A stretch of 64,000 bases of DNA from positions 3,992,001 through 4,056,000 of the forward strand of contig CP026657.1 in NCBI GenBank assembly GCA_023525915.1, given 5' to 3'. The stretch comes from Acetispira formosa (nom. nud.). Its GTDB lineage: Bacteria > Desulfobacterota > Desulfarculia > Adiutricales > Adiutricaceae. A model generated the notes under the pieces. It was not told where the DNA came from. It made no database searches and saw only the letters and a program-made list of their open reading frames with translations. Position numbers and translations under genes: made by a program. Positions 9,188-16,486 of the stretch are shown piece after piece (the stretch's first letter is position 1; the number at the start of each line of letters is the position of its first letter).

Positions 9188-10177
9188 ATGATAACAGATG
9201 AAAGAACCAAGAATCTGAAACTGCCTCTGCCCAGTGCGTGGAATTTTTTAGATCATGATTTGCCGCGTCTAAATGAAGCCCTCACAATCATCGACGCTGA
9301 AATTTATGGGGTAAAAAATAAAACCGAAGCACTGGCCGCCGACACTATTGACAAAAAAACCGTCGAGAGTTTAATCCAGGCGGCCCAGCTTCAGGGGCCG
9401 AAAGGCGACAAGGGCGATAAGGGGAACAAAGGCGATACCGGGGCTACTGGGGCCAAAGGGGCTACCGGTGCTACTGGTGCCACGGGTGCAACTGGCGCTA
9501 CAGGTCCAAAGGGTGCTCCAGGAGCTTCAGCAGTCGCCAACACCAGAACGACAATCACCGCCAGCGGAAATTTTACCGTACCGAAGACAGGTTGGTACAA
9601 AGTAATCATTATCGGTGGCGGTGGAGGAGGAGGAAGAGGCGGTAATAATACCCCAGTTGTGGGAGGAAATGGGGGAAGTCAGGGGGGCGCAACTTCCTTT
9701 GGCAATTCCTCAGCTATTGGTGGCTCAGGAGGGGGTGGCGGCTGCGGGGAATCAGGGCATGTATCAATTTTCTACCTATATTTGACAGCCGGGCAAACCG
9801 TTAATGTGACTATCGGCGCTGGTGGAAATGGCGGTTCAAGCGCCACAAGCTCTTTCAATGGGGGCAATGGTGCAGGTGCATATGCTGGTAGAGGTGGTTT
9901 GGCTGGTGGTGGTGGAAGCGGCGCGGCGGGTGCAAGTAGCGGCGCTACCGGCCCTTCCGCATCCTATGGAGGAGTGGGCGGGTCCGGCGCTAGGAATGAA
10001 TATGGATATGGCAACGGCGGTGGTGGAGGAGGAGGTGGTGCCATTTCCACAGGTTATCCAGGTGTCGCTGGTGCTGCTGGTAACGGTGCTGTTTATGGAA
10101 GTGCTGGAAGTGTTACTGGCGGCAACGGCGGTAAAGGCGGCTCTGGTGCCGGAATTGTGGAGTATTACAATGGATGA
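9188..10177 (+). CDS. Phage tail fibre with collagen-like and glycine-rich domains
   Basis: A 329-residue fibre. Residues 1-70 form an alpha-helical attachment region. Residues 74-110 are collagen-like Gly-X-Y triplets (GPKGDKGDKGNKGDT, then repeated GAT). From about residue 140 the sequence is dominated by poly-glycine segments (GGGGGGRGG) separated by short strands. Glycine-rich C-terminal tips of this kind form polyglycine sandwich receptor-binding domains in some phages. It would bind the host surface. The gene sits between DUF4815 and a small fibre-associated gene. The highly repetitive DNA (9446-9505) is prone to length variation. Confidence 0.85.
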   Translation: MITDERTKNLKLPLPSAWNFLDHDLPRLNEALTIIDAEIYGVKNKTEALAADTIDKKTVESLIQAAQLQGPKGDKGDKGNKGDTGATGAKGATGATGATGATGATGPKGAPGASAVANTRTTITASGNFTVPKTGWYKVIIIGGGGGGGRGGNNTPVVGGNGGSQGGATSFGNSSAIGGSGGGGGCGESGHVSIFYLYLTAGQTVNVTIGAGGNGGSSATSSFNGGNGAGAYAGRGGLAGGGGSGAAGASSGATGPSASYGGVGGSGARNEYGYGNGGGGGGGGAISTGYPGVAGAAGNGAVYGSAGSVTGGNGGKGGSGAGIVEYYNG

Positions 10178-10511
10178 CACGCAGAAAACAACAATTTACT
10201 ATTCACCGAATGGAAACCCTGAAGTTTGGGTTGAAAAACCGCAAGGTTATTTCACGGAACAGGAATGGCTGAACCGTCACCCGGAACCAGAGCCCACTGT
10301 AGCTGACACCATCGCCCTTCGTATGTCAGAACTCCAAACCAAACTGGACGCGCTTGATGCTGAGTTTCTTACCACGCGCGTTCTGGCCGGGTTGGCTTTG
10401 GGTGATGAATACGCTTTGGGTGAATATGACAAACATGAAAAGCTGGCCAAGCCTTTGCGTGATCAATGGCGAAGCCTGAAGGATGAACTTGATTCTTTGC
10501 CGGACAAATGA
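10170..10511 (+). CDS. Small protein after the fibre gene, possible fibre assembly factor
   Basis: A 113-residue product starting MDDTQKTTIYYSPNGNPEVW, whose ATG overlaps the fibre stop by 8 bases. The N-terminal half has a short beta-rich 'YYSPNGNPEVWVEKPQGYFT' segment, and the C-terminal half is helical with many acidic and basic residues. Position and size resemble tail fibre assembly chaperones, but I do not see a diagnostic motif. A much longer open frame from 9822 is an out-of-frame reading of the fibre's glycine-rich region and is not used. Confidence 0.6.
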   Translation: MDDTQKTTIYYSPNGNPEVWVEKPQGYFTEQEWLNRHPEPEPTVADTIALRMSELQTKLDALDAEFLTTRVLAGLALGDEYALGEYDKHEKLAKPLRDQWRSLKDELDSLPDK

Positions 10512-10609
10512 CCGGGTCAGCCAGGACCCGCAAATAATCTATTATGGTATTCCGGTTCAATAATGCCGGAGGATTTTTTCGATCAATACCACTAACCGGA
10601 GACCATATC

Positions 10610-10834
10610 ATGGGTGACACTGAAATTAAAGATCTGAAAAGCCAGCTCGGCACCATCTACGATCGCCTGACCCGCATTGAAACCAAACTTAGCGAAAGGT
10701 GCGACGCGCGGTGTACCCAGATCGACAACCTGGAAAAGCGGGTGCGGCAATTGGAATACGATAAATACAAGGTCATCGGCGCGGCCGCCCTCTTGAGCGT
10801 TCTGGCCAGCAACCTTTTGAAATTCATGGGGTGA
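10610..10834 (+). CDS. Coiled-coil protein with C-terminal membrane segment (XhlA/holin-like)
   Basis: The 74-residue product has a charged helix (IKDLKSQLGTIYDRLTRIE), a second coiled-coil segment (IDNLEKRVRQLEYDKYKVI) and a C-terminal membrane segment (GAAALLSVLASNLLKFMG). This layout resembles the hemolysin XhlA/holin accessory family. It lies 3 bases before the endolysin gene and has a ribosome site (CCGGAGACC) before ATG 10610, so it is the first gene of the lysis cassette. A holin-partner role is inferred from layout and position. Confidence 0.65.
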   Translation: MGDTEIKDLKSQLGTIYDRLTRIETKLSERCDARCTQIDNLEKRVRQLEYDKYKVIGAAALLSVLASNLLKFMG

Positions 10835-10837
10835 CAT

Positions 10838-11431
10838 ATGTCTTTGGGGACAAAGTTTAATGAAGCGCTTCAGCATACCCTTCAATTTGAAGGCGGATAT
10901 GTCAACGATCCGGACGACCGGGGCGGTGAAACCTTTCGCGGCATTTCCCGCAAAAATTGGCCCAACTGGGCGGGCTGGGACCGCATCGACCAGGTCAAAA
11001 GAACCGGTGCCGTCAGCCGTAAGGCCATAGATATTTACTTCAACCAGGATGCGGAAATGGAGGCCCTGGTGGCCGGTTTTTATCACGAAAACTTCTGGCT
11101 GCCCTTTCAGATCCTGAACCTGCCCGCGCTGATCACGGCCAAGCTCTTTGATACTTCCATCAATGTCGGCCAAAAACAGGCCGTGAAATTCCTCCAGCGG
11201 GCCGTCAATCAGATGAACGCCGCCGGGCCCCTGGTGGTCGATGGAGCGGCCGGTCCCAAAACCATACACGCCTTGGCTTTCACCCTTATTTCGCCGGATG
11301 ACGAACAGCGCATGCTGCAGCTGCTGGTGCGGGCCCAGGAAGAGTATTACCGAGAAATCGTCCGCAAACGGCCCAATCAGCAAAAGTATCTGAAAGGCTG
11401 GCTCCGCCGGGCCGCCTGGGTGCCAGCATGA
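10838..11431 (+). CDS. Endolysin, GH108 family muramidase
   Basis: A 197-residue lysozyme. The N-terminal domain carries the GH108 signature 'FEGGYVNDPDDRGGETFRGI', with catalytic Glu in the first EGGY motif. The C-terminal half has the peptidoglycan-binding pattern 'FLQRAVNQMN...LVVDGAAGPKTIHAL' found in the same family. It cuts the glycan backbone of peptidoglycan at lysis. No signal peptide is visible, so export would depend on the holin-like proteins encoded on both sides. Genes are tightly spaced (4-base overlap with the next). Confidence 0.92.
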   Translation: MSLGTKFNEALQHTLQFEGGYVNDPDDRGGETFRGISRKNWPNWAGWDRIDQVKRTGAVSRKAIDIYFNQDAEMEALVAGFYHENFWLPFQILNLPALITAKLFDTSINVGQKQAVKFLQRAVNQMNAAGPLVVDGAAGPKTIHALAFTLISPDDEQRMLQLLVRAQEEYYREIVRKRPNQQKYLKGWLRRAAWVPA

Positions 11432-11667
11432 AAGCGCGCATCCAAAGCAGCAAGATCATGCTGGCCCTGGTGGTGGCCGCCGGGCTGGCCCTGATGTGGA
11501 TGGGGCTGTTCACGGAGATTAATAACCTCATCGGCTACGGCCTCATCCTGGGTGTGACCGTCTTCAACCGCCTCGACTCCCGCGCTCGTGGCTACAAATT
11601 CACCGTCCAGGCCGGAGCCGCCAGCGCCTGCGTTGAATCTTCCGGAGAAGGAGATGACCATGGATAA
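11428..11667 (+). CDS. Small membrane protein, probable holin
   Basis: A 79-residue protein with two hydrophobic segments (KIMLALVVAAGLALMWMGLF and LIGYGLILGVTVFN) joined by a short polar turn. Its ATG overlaps the endolysin stop by 4 bases. It sits between the endolysin and the spanin genes. Size, topology and position are those of a class II holin, though the family is not otherwise recognisable. The last 8 bases overlap the Rz-like start. Confidence 0.6.
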   Translation: MKARIQSSKIMLALVVAAGLALMWMGLFTEINNLIGYGLILGVTVFNRLDSRARGYKFTVQAGAASACVESSGEGDDHG

Positions 11668-11983
11668 AATCAAATCCATCGCCACGATCGCGCTCCTGGC
11701 CGGGCTTCTCGTCGGCATGGCCCACTTCCGAATGCTGTCGGCCGAAAATGACCGTCTCACCGGCCGCCTGTCCGATCTGGAAAGAGCCAACCAGGTCATG
11801 GCCGCCGAGATCTCAGCCAACCACGCCGCCCTGAAAGCCCGCGAAGCCGAACGCCAGCGCCTGGCCGAAGAGACGGCCGCCCTAAAACAAAAGCTCCAGG
11901 AGGTTTACGACAATGACCAACAAGCTCGCACATGGGCTAATACTGATTGCCCTGACGGCGTTCTTGAGTGCCTGCGCCGCTGA
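11660..11983 (+). CDS. Rz-like inner-membrane spanin (i-spanin)
   Basis: A 107-residue protein with an N-terminal signal anchor (IKSIATIALLAGLLVGMAHF) followed by a long coiled coil rich in Glu, Ala and Arg (ENDRLTGRLSDLERANQVMA). That is the standard i-spanin design. The start at 11660 is preferred over 11654 because the ribosome site GGAGAAGGAG has a proper 6-base gap to it. The 3' part overlaps the Rz1-like lipoprotein gene in another frame, as in lambda and P2. With the partner it would fuse inner and outer membranes at the last step of lysis. Confidence 0.8.
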   Translation: MDKIKSIATIALLAGLLVGMAHFRMLSAENDRLTGRLSDLERANQVMAAEISANHAALKAREAERQRLAEETAALKQKLQEVYDNDQQARTWANTDCPDGVLECLRR

Positions 11984-12164
11984 CTGCCCTCCGGCCCGGC
12001 CGATACTCCCGCCGACGGTCTACCTGCAGGAAATCCCGGAGCCGCAACTGACCGGCCGAACCAACGGCGATCTGGCCCGCTGGGCCCTGGAGCTACGCGA
12101 AGCCCTCCGCCAAGCCAACAGCGATAAAAATGCTCTCCGCGATTGGCTGTCCACTTCTCAATAG
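11913..12164 (+). CDS. Rz1-like outer-membrane lipoprotein spanin (o-spanin)
   Basis: An 83-residue lipoprotein starting inside the Rz-like gene in a different frame. The signal peptide ends in a lipobox (FLSAC), and the mature part begins with a Pro-rich stretch (CPPARPILPPTVYLQEIPEP) and a helical 'NGDLARWALELREALRQA' segment typical of P2 LysC/Rz1 proteins. It would sit in the outer membrane and bind the i-spanin across the periplasm. Its presence shows that the host is a diderm bacterium. A ribosome site (CCAGGAGG) precedes the ATG. Confidence 0.85.
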   Translation: MTNKLAHGLILIALTAFLSACAADCPPARPILPPTVYLQEIPEPQLTGRTNGDLARWALELREALRQANSDKNALRDWLSTSQ

Positions 12165-12193
12165 CCTCTACAACCCCCGCCACCTCATCCTCT

Positions 12194-12214
12194 GCCCCGC
12201 TATGGGGCTTTTTT
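12194..12214 (+). terminator. Rho-independent terminator of the late operon
   Basis: The hairpin GCCCC-GCTA-TGGGGC is followed by six T residues. It lies 30 bases after the Rz1 stop and before the hicAB promoter, closing the late/lysis transcription unit. Confidence 0.8.
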
Positions 12215-12245
12215 GTGCCTGGAATCATTTACAGGCATTTTAATG

Positions 12246-12273
12246 TTGACAAAAAATAGAAATGTGCTATATT
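12246..12273 (+). promoter_or_regulatory. hicAB promoter (sigma70 type)
   Basis: TTGACA (12246-12251) and TATATT (12268-12273) with a 16-base spacer lie 22 bases before the hicA start. The region is AT-rich and follows the late terminator, so the toxin-antitoxin genes have their own constitutive-looking promoter, probably autoregulated by HicB. Confidence 0.75.
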
Positions 12274-12295
12274 GTTTTCAAAGGGTGGGGTTGCA

Positions 12296-12487
12296 ATGAA
12301 AGCAAAAGACGTGATAAAAAAAATGAAGAAGGAAGGTTGGATTCTGAAAAAGGTCGATGGCTCACATCACCAGTTCATCCACCCTGACCACCCGGAAAAG
12401 GGTAAAGTGACAGTGCCCCTGCACAATACAGATATATTGAAAGATACTTTGGCCCGCATAAAAAAACAAACCGGTTTGGATTTCTAG
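12296..12487 (+). CDS. hicA: HicA family mRNA interferase toxin
   Basis: A 63-residue double-stranded RNA-binding-like protein: 'VIKKMKKEGWILKKVDGSHH' followed by F-I-H-P, with the catalytic His in GSHHQF, and 'VPLHNTDILKDTLARIKKQT' at the C-terminus. HicA cleaves mRNA and is neutralised by HicB, encoded 33 bases downstream. ATG 12296 is preferred because translation from 12272 would start within the promoter. The module probably stabilises the prophage or acts in phage exclusion. Confidence 0.9.
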   Translation: MKAKDVIKKMKKEGWILKKVDGSHHQFIHPDHPEKGKVTVPLHNTDILKDTLARIKKQTGLDF

Positions 12488-12520
12488 GGCGACAATCCCC
12501 TTCCGCACACGAGGTAAATT

Positions 12521-12934
12521 ATGAACAAGTCTTATTGGGCGCGGTTTTATGAAGATTCTGAAGGCCGTGGCTACACTGTGGATGTGCCGGATTTGCCGGG
12601 CTGCATCACCGAGGGATTCAGTTGGGACGAGGCCTATTACATGGCCCAGGACGCGGTGCGGGGCTGGCTTCAGGATGAACTTGATGACAATAAGGCTCTG
12701 CCCGAGGCGCATGATCCGGCCACAGTCGCGGCGGCTGAATCTTTTGAGGGAGCCGGGCAGCCTTATCTGGCGCTGGTTACTGTTTCATTAAATTCTTCAT
12801 CTGATGAAAATCTTCTGCCTGCCGGCCTTTGGGCCGACCTGGCCAAAGCCTCACGGAAAGAGGGCTTGCCTGTCAATGAAATTTTGACCCTGGCTGCCCG
12901 TGAATACCTGGCGCGTCACCAAAGCCATGGCTGA
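12521..12934 (+). CDS. hicB: HicB family antitoxin
   Basis: A 137-residue antitoxin. The N-terminal domain has the partial RNase H-like HicB fold ('GYTVDVPDLPGCITEGFSWD', 'AVRGWLQDELDDNKALPEAH'). The C-terminal segment 'LAKASRKEGLPVNEILTLAA' looks like a ribbon-helix-helix DNA-binding region. It would bind HicA and repress the promoter upstream. A ribosome site (ACGAGGTAAATT) precedes the ATG. Order toxin first, antitoxin second is normal for hicAB. Confidence 0.9.
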   Translation: MNKSYWARFYEDSEGRGYTVDVPDLPGCITEGFSWDEAYYMAQDAVRGWLQDELDDNKALPEAHDPATVAAAESFEGAGQPYLALVTVSLNSSSDENLLPAGLWADLAKASRKEGLPVNEILTLAAREYLARHQSHG

Positions 12935-13145
12935 AACCAATGAAAAAACGGCCACGCTCGGCCGCAAGCCCGGCAAAGGCCGTCCGAAAGCCAAAAATCC
13001 TCTCTCCTATGTGGTCAATATTCGTCTGACCGTGGCCGATGGGTTGCGGTTGGACGAGTTGGCCGACACTCTGAACCGTGACCGGGCCGATCTGGCCCGG
13101 TCCATTTTGTTGGAGGGGCTGGCTGACCTGGAGAAAAACATCTGA
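12927..13145 (+). CDS. Small ribbon-helix-helix-like DNA-binding protein
   Basis: A 72-residue basic protein whose ATG overlaps the hicB stop by 8 bases. Residues 1-30 are basic and disordered (GRKPGKGRPKAKN). Residues 31-70 (YVVNIRLTVADGLRLDELAD, then RDRADLARSILLEGL) have a strand followed by two helices, as in CopG/Arc-type repressors. It may be a further regulator of the hicAB unit. No specific family is recognised. Confidence 0.6.
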   Translation: MAETNEKTATLGRKPGKGRPKAKNPLSYVVNIRLTVADGLRLDELADTLNRDRADLARSILLEGLADLEKNI

Positions 13146-13213
13146 AGACCGTCCTCAATGGCGGTTTCTGGTGCTTTAGCCAATACTCAACCTCATGATT
13201 GAAAGGGTCAAAA

Positions 13214-13318
13214 GTGGATGAGAAGCTGTTTCTGGAACTAAAAGATAGCCTTGAGGAAATGGTGGCCATTTCCTCAAGGTGCGAAAGAATATGCCCACCG
13301 CACGGTCTGGGGGTGTGA
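13214..13318 (+). CDS. Possible small ORF, 34 residues
   Basis: A GTG-started frame gives MDEKLFLELKDSLEEMVAIS and 14 more residues. The N-terminal pattern resembles the first residues of several small antitoxin or phage regulators, but the rest is not recognisable, and a perfect palindrome lies inside it. It could be the remnant of a gene. Low confidence. Confidence 0.25.
   Translation: MDEKLFLELKDSLEEMVAISSRCERICPPHGLGV
13249..13279. repeat. Perfect 14-bp palindrome with 3-base loop
   Basis: Arms CCTTGAGGAAATGG and CCATTTCCTCAAGG are separated by TGG. There is no T-run on either side, so a simple terminator is unlikely. It lies at the GC/AT junction between the hicAB unit and the AT-rich cassette. 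Confidence 0.8.
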
Positions 13319-13369
13319 TCACAAGGGTCGACTTCAAAAATGAAAATTTACTCTCCTTGTTGCACAAAA

Positions 13370-13534
13370 TCATTTTTTTGGAGTTGTTGAACCCTTCTTG
13401 TCAGCCGGTTTTGATTTTTTGGGCGAAAACAATGTTAAATTTTCCAATCCTATGTCTGGTATATCTTGATTTTCTGTTTCAAGTGGATTTTTCTCTCCCG
13501 ATGATTTATTTTTATTTTTGTCTTTTTCTGCCAT
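13370..13534 (-). CDS. Small hydrophilic protein, paralogue of the next gene
   Basis: A 54-residue Lys-rich protein with a strong ribosome site (AAAGGAGAAATT) before ATG 13534. Its second half (LENLTLFSPKKSKPADKKGS) matches the neighbouring 13579-13785 product (MEQLTLFGAKKRKPNDKTVS), so the two are diverged duplicates. Function is unknown. It is the last gene of a three-gene minus-strand cassette with low GC compared with the rest of the prophage, which suggests separate acquisition. Confidence 0.6.
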   Translation of the reverse strand: MAEKDKNKNKSSGEKNPLETENQDIPDIGLENLTLFSPKKSKPADKKGSTTPKK

Positions 13535-13578
13535 AATTTCTCCTTTCTAATAGCAAAATACTCTTTTCGGATTTTGCA

Positions 13579-13785
13579 TTATTTTGAACCTTTCTTGTCA
13601 GTGGCCTTATTGTCATTAACCTCATTGATAGAGACTGTCTTGTCGTTAGGCTTACGTTTTTTAGCACCAAAAAGAGTCAGTTGTTCCATAATCGAGCAGT
13701 TGCCATCATCTTTTTTCTGTTCAAAACGTTCTGTGAGCTCGATACTAGTTGACGAGCTTTTGCCTTTTTCTTCTATGTCAGTCAT
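13579..13785 (-). CDS. Small hydrophilic protein of unknown function
   Basis: A 68-residue protein starting MTDIEEKGKSSSTSIELTER; the ATG at 13785 follows a purine-rich ribosome site (GAGGGGGAAG). It is charged and probably disordered, with the conserved block MEQLTLFGAKKRKPNDK shared with the 54-residue neighbour. Because it lies directly downstream of a membrane protein gene in an AT-rich cassette, it may be a partner of that protein. No known family is seen. Confidence 0.6.
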   Translation of the reverse strand: MTDIEEKGKSSSTSIELTERFEQKKDDGNCSIMEQLTLFGAKKRKPNDKTVSINEVNDNKATDKKGSK

Positions 13786-13802
13786 ACACTTCCCCCTCAT
13801 AT

Positions 13803-14351
13803 TTAAGAAAACCAAACCGATCCCAAAAAATATATTAATAAAATCACTCCCAAAATAAACAGAAGTTTCACCACTGCATTACAAAAGTTTATGGCCTTAT
13901 GACAATCGTTAAGCCTCATTCGGTTATTATATACTCTAGAGTCATGATCAGGCATGTTATCGGGGAGCTTCCCTTCATCGCTCCATAGTTCATCAATAAA
14001 ATTAACCTGCTTTACAGCGTTTGTGGTTGCAACCCAATTGGAGATAGTAGCAATTATTAAGTTAAATAAAAACAAGATGCAAGCAAATCTAACAGCGCAA
14101 ATACTGCCCGATTCTTTCCAAGGATCTTGGCTCATTAACGCAAGGGAAAATCCAAAAAAAACAGTCGAAAAAGTAACATATATTTTTAGTGAAAATTCAA
14201 CAAGCTTATCTCGAGTGTTAATAAGATACTCGCGATACGTCCCGTACTCGATACCATCGCTGTCAAAACAAGTGTTGCTCAAATATATTTTTTCCACTCT
14301 CTCAGGTTTGAAAGGCACATGATGGGCTTTATCATTATATTTTGAAGACAT
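13803..14351 (-). CDS. Membrane protein of unknown function (accessory prophage gene)
   Basis: A 182-residue protein with a soluble N-terminus (about 50 residues), a hydrophobic segment near 55-75 (YVTFSTVFFGFSLALM), a second near 85-110 (FACILFLFNLIIATISNWVA), a polar loop, and a C-terminal hydrophobic stretch at about 155-182 (LLFILGVILLIYFLGSVWF). The layout recalls small membrane effectors such as SLATT-type proteins, but no signature is certain. First gene of an AT-rich minus-strand cassette; a lysogenic-conversion or phage-exclusion role is plausible but only inferred. Confidence 0.7.
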   Translation of the reverse strand: MSSKYNDKAHHVPFKPERVEKIYLSNTCFDSDGIEYGTYREYLINTRDKLVEFSLKIYVTFSTVFFGFSLALMSQDPWKESGSICAVRFACILFLFNLIIATISNWVATTNAVKQVNFIDELWSDEGKLPDNMPDHDSRVYNNRMRLNDCHKAINFCNAVVKLLFILGVILLIYFLGSVWFS

Positions 14352-14478
14352 AATAATTATTCCTTAAAAACATTCGCACGGACACTGCTTTCGAAATTGA
14401 TATCTCAATTATAATAAGCTAATCAACTTTAAGCTTATTTTGAGTGCGATGATGATGAGCCAAAAAATAAACAACCGA

Positions 14479-15438
14479 TCAATTCGTTCTCAATAAATAG
14501 TTGTCGAAGAGGAATAAATCATCCGGATCCATTCCCGTTATTGGCCAGACGGCTTCAAGGTCAGCCTCTGAGCATTCCTTCAGGGCTGCAATCAAATCCG
14601 CCTTGGCTCTATGCCTAACCAACTTCAGTTGACTGGCCAGAGCCCTCAGCTGTTCCATTGAAACAGTAGTCAGGCGATCTTTGGGGTTGATGTCAACTCC
14701 AGATAGAACTGCCCCGGTTTGGTGCAGCACTTCATAACGGACCCGATAATAATCATCGGGCGGGGCATGGACACAGATCGGTCCGGCTTTAATGCGGGAT
14801 AAGTACATAGTCAGGTTGAACCGGCATTCATTATCCCCGCCGAAAAGATCTCTGTAATAGCGTTCTTCCTTTTGGCTCGGTCGGCGGCCAAGAAAAAAAT
14901 TCAGACGCTCTTTCCAATCCGAATACCATTCAGAACGGGGGGAATTTTCAGAAGGTTCATCCCGATCATCATCATCGTCATCATCCGGACATCCAAAAAT
15001 GATTTCATCCGGCAAATCAGGATATCCGCCGCCATTAGCCCGGAATGAAGACAAGGCTTCCTCAATAATCGCAAAAATTTTTCTGGTATGCCCGAAAACT
15101 ACAGAAGAGAAATGTAGTGTTTCATTCTCGCAAAGCACAAGCAGCAGATCAGATTTAAGAATCGGAGCTTTTTCACAGCCCACAACACCTACCTGTTGAA
15201 AAGATATTGCCTTGAGGATTGGTTTGGAAAACAAGGGTTTTCTTATCAGTAGCAAGCGTTTGTCGGTAACAGCTAAATTCCACGCTTCATCATCCAACAT
15301 ACCTGTGGTAACAGCCAAAATTTTCTCATCTGGGTTCAGGGCATATGGCAGGTATTTTTTAAACGATCCTGATACTCTATAATTAAGGCCCGATAATTCT
15401 TTTAATCTTTTGCCTACTGCACTTGGGTCTTGTGCCAT
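14479..15438 (-). CDS. Bacterial PH-domain protein with acidic linker and SAP-like C-terminus
   Basis: A 319-residue protein from ATG 15438, chosen because GGAAGG lies 7 bases upstream; the longer start at 15492 would overlap the previous gene. Residues 30-130 form a bacterial PH-like domain ('YALNPDEKILAVTTGMLDDE', 'WNLAVTDKRLLLIRK'). An Asp-rich linker follows near 150-160. The C-terminal 'MEQLRALASQLKLVRHRAKA' resembles a SAP-type helix pair. Function is unknown; it follows the CI-like gene in the same direction with a 14-base gap, suggesting one unit. Confidence 0.7.
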   Translation of the reverse strand: MAQDPSAVGKRLKELSGLNYRVSGSFKKYLPYALNPDEKILAVTTGMLDDEAWNLAVTDKRLLLIRKPLFSKPILKAISFQQVGVVGCEKAPILKSDLLLVLCENETLHFSSVVFGHTRKIFAIIEEALSSFRANGGGYPDLPDEIIFGCPDDDDDDDRDEPSENSPRSEWYSDWKERLNFFLGRRPSQKEERYYRDLFGGDNECRFNLTMYLSRIKAGPICVHAPPDDYYRVRYEVLHQTGAVLSGVDINPKDRLTTVSMEQLRALASQLKLVRHRAKADLIAALKECSEADLEAVWPITGMDPDDLFLFDNYLLRTN

Positions 15439-15452
15439 AAGAAAACCTTCCG

Positions 15453-15827
15453 CTAAATTCTTCTCTTGAAGCCTTGCCCTGTTAAAAGCCAATCAAGGCT
15501 GAAATCTGTTTCCTCAAATGTTTTCACCAGCCAGGAAGCCGGTACGGATTCCCGCTGGTTGGCCCGGCTGACGGTGGCCTGAGAAGTGCCCAGCCTGGCC
15601 GCCAGTTCCTGATCTTCCCGCACTCCCCAGGCTTCTTTGAGGCGGAGCACGATTCTTGAACCGGCGGGCGTGGTTTTGCGGCTGGCCGCATAAAAACGGC
15701 CCCCGAAAATTCCACCTGCCAGATAGCAGATATCTATGATGCGGCTGGCTCCGTCTATGGAAGCCCTTATACGGCATTCCACCGCTTCACCGGGGATTGC
15801 TCTGGCCTGATCAGCATTTTTCGCCAT
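15453..15827 (-). CDS. CI-like phage repressor DNA-binding protein
   Basis: A 124-residue protein. After an N-terminal extension of about 60 residues comes a helix-turn-helix of the Bac_CI_repr kind: 'LRLKEAWGVREDQELAARLG', 'TSQATVSRANQRESVPASWL', then 'TDFSLDWLLTG'. CI repressors of this group usually carry a C-terminal peptidase or oligomerisation domain, which is absent here. Its start overlaps the upstream PAS-domain gene by 61 bases, so translation is probably coupled. It may relay a PAS-sensed signal to DNA. Confidence 0.8.
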   Translation of the reverse strand: MAKNADQARAIPGEAVECRIRASIDGASRIIDICYLAGGIFGGRFYAASRKTTPAGSRIVLRLKEAWGVREDQELAARLGTSQATVSRANQRESVPASWLVKTFEETDFSLDWLLTGQGFKRRI

Positions 15828-16357
15828 AGGCTGTGATCGGCCGGTTCAATCAACTCCAGTGAGGGGCGGTCAATGAACTTTTCATATTCGGCATTGTCCA
15901 TCCGAACCCACAATAAGGACGCATCGTTATCCAATATCCACAGATTGTCGTCAGCCACCCGGCGCAGACGGTGTAAGTAAGCGGCTTCCAGGGCCCTGAA
16001 TTGTTCCATTTCCTGGATCTCCAAAAAATGATACAGCTCTTTCTGAATCATCAGCGAATGGTTTTCACACCAATAAAGGCTGGGCCCGCTTCTGCCTTTC
16101 AGCGTGACTTCGGCCCCTCTCCAATCTGGGCCGCCATTGAACAGCACTTTGTGCAGTTTCTTTTGGTGCCTGCCTTCAGCCAGGAAATCGATGACATTGT
16201 GTTGTTGCCCCTGGCCAAATCTAGATTCAAAACTGGCATTCGCTTCTAAAATAAGATTCTCCCGGTTCACAATAACTGCCGCTTTGGGCACGCTGTGAAG
16301 GAGTTCAACCAGGGGTTCTATCCTCAACTTTCCTGTTATCGTATGTATGTTTCTCAT
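15767..16357 (-). CDS. PAS-domain sensor-like protein
   Basis: A 196-residue protein, start at ATG 16357 (AGGA 9 bases upstream). Residues 12-110 look like a PAS domain: 'LLHSVPKAAVIVNRENLILE' then 'ANASFESRFGQGQQHNVIDF' then a 'GRSGPSLYWCENHSLMIQKE' end. The rest is helical with many Trp and Leu. There is no kinase, output or membrane domain. The 3' end overlaps the CI-like gene, so the pair resembles a sensor plus DNA-binding subunit split over two genes. Ligand unknown. Confidence 0.7.
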   Translation of the reverse strand: MRNIHTITGKLRIEPLVELLHSVPKAAVIVNRENLILEANASFESRFGQGQQHNVIDFLAEGRHQKKLHKVLFNGGPDWRGAEVTLKGRSGPSLYWCENHSLMIQKELYHFLEIQEMEQFRALEAAYLHRLRRVADDNLWILDNDASLLWVRMDNAEYEKFIDRPSLELIEPADHSLWRKMLIRPEQSPVKRWNAV

Positions 16358-16486
16358 TATAACATCCTGTGTGCTTTTTTGGCAACTGAAATGCTTTTTA
16401 AGCAATTCCAGATAGATAGTTTGATTTATTTACCAGTTTTATATACACTGTTTATCAAAAACCATATGCTTAAATGAGGCCGAATT

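Noticed and set aside
9440..9510. Short tandem repeats that might suggest a CRISPR or satellite
   Set aside because: They are codon-level repeats for Gly-Ala-Thr in the collagen-like fibre, with no spacers.
9822..10169. Upstream extension of the small fibre-associated gene
   Set aside because: This part is the glycine-rich fibre read in another frame, giving Met/Val/Ala-rich nonsense; the gene proper starts at 10170.
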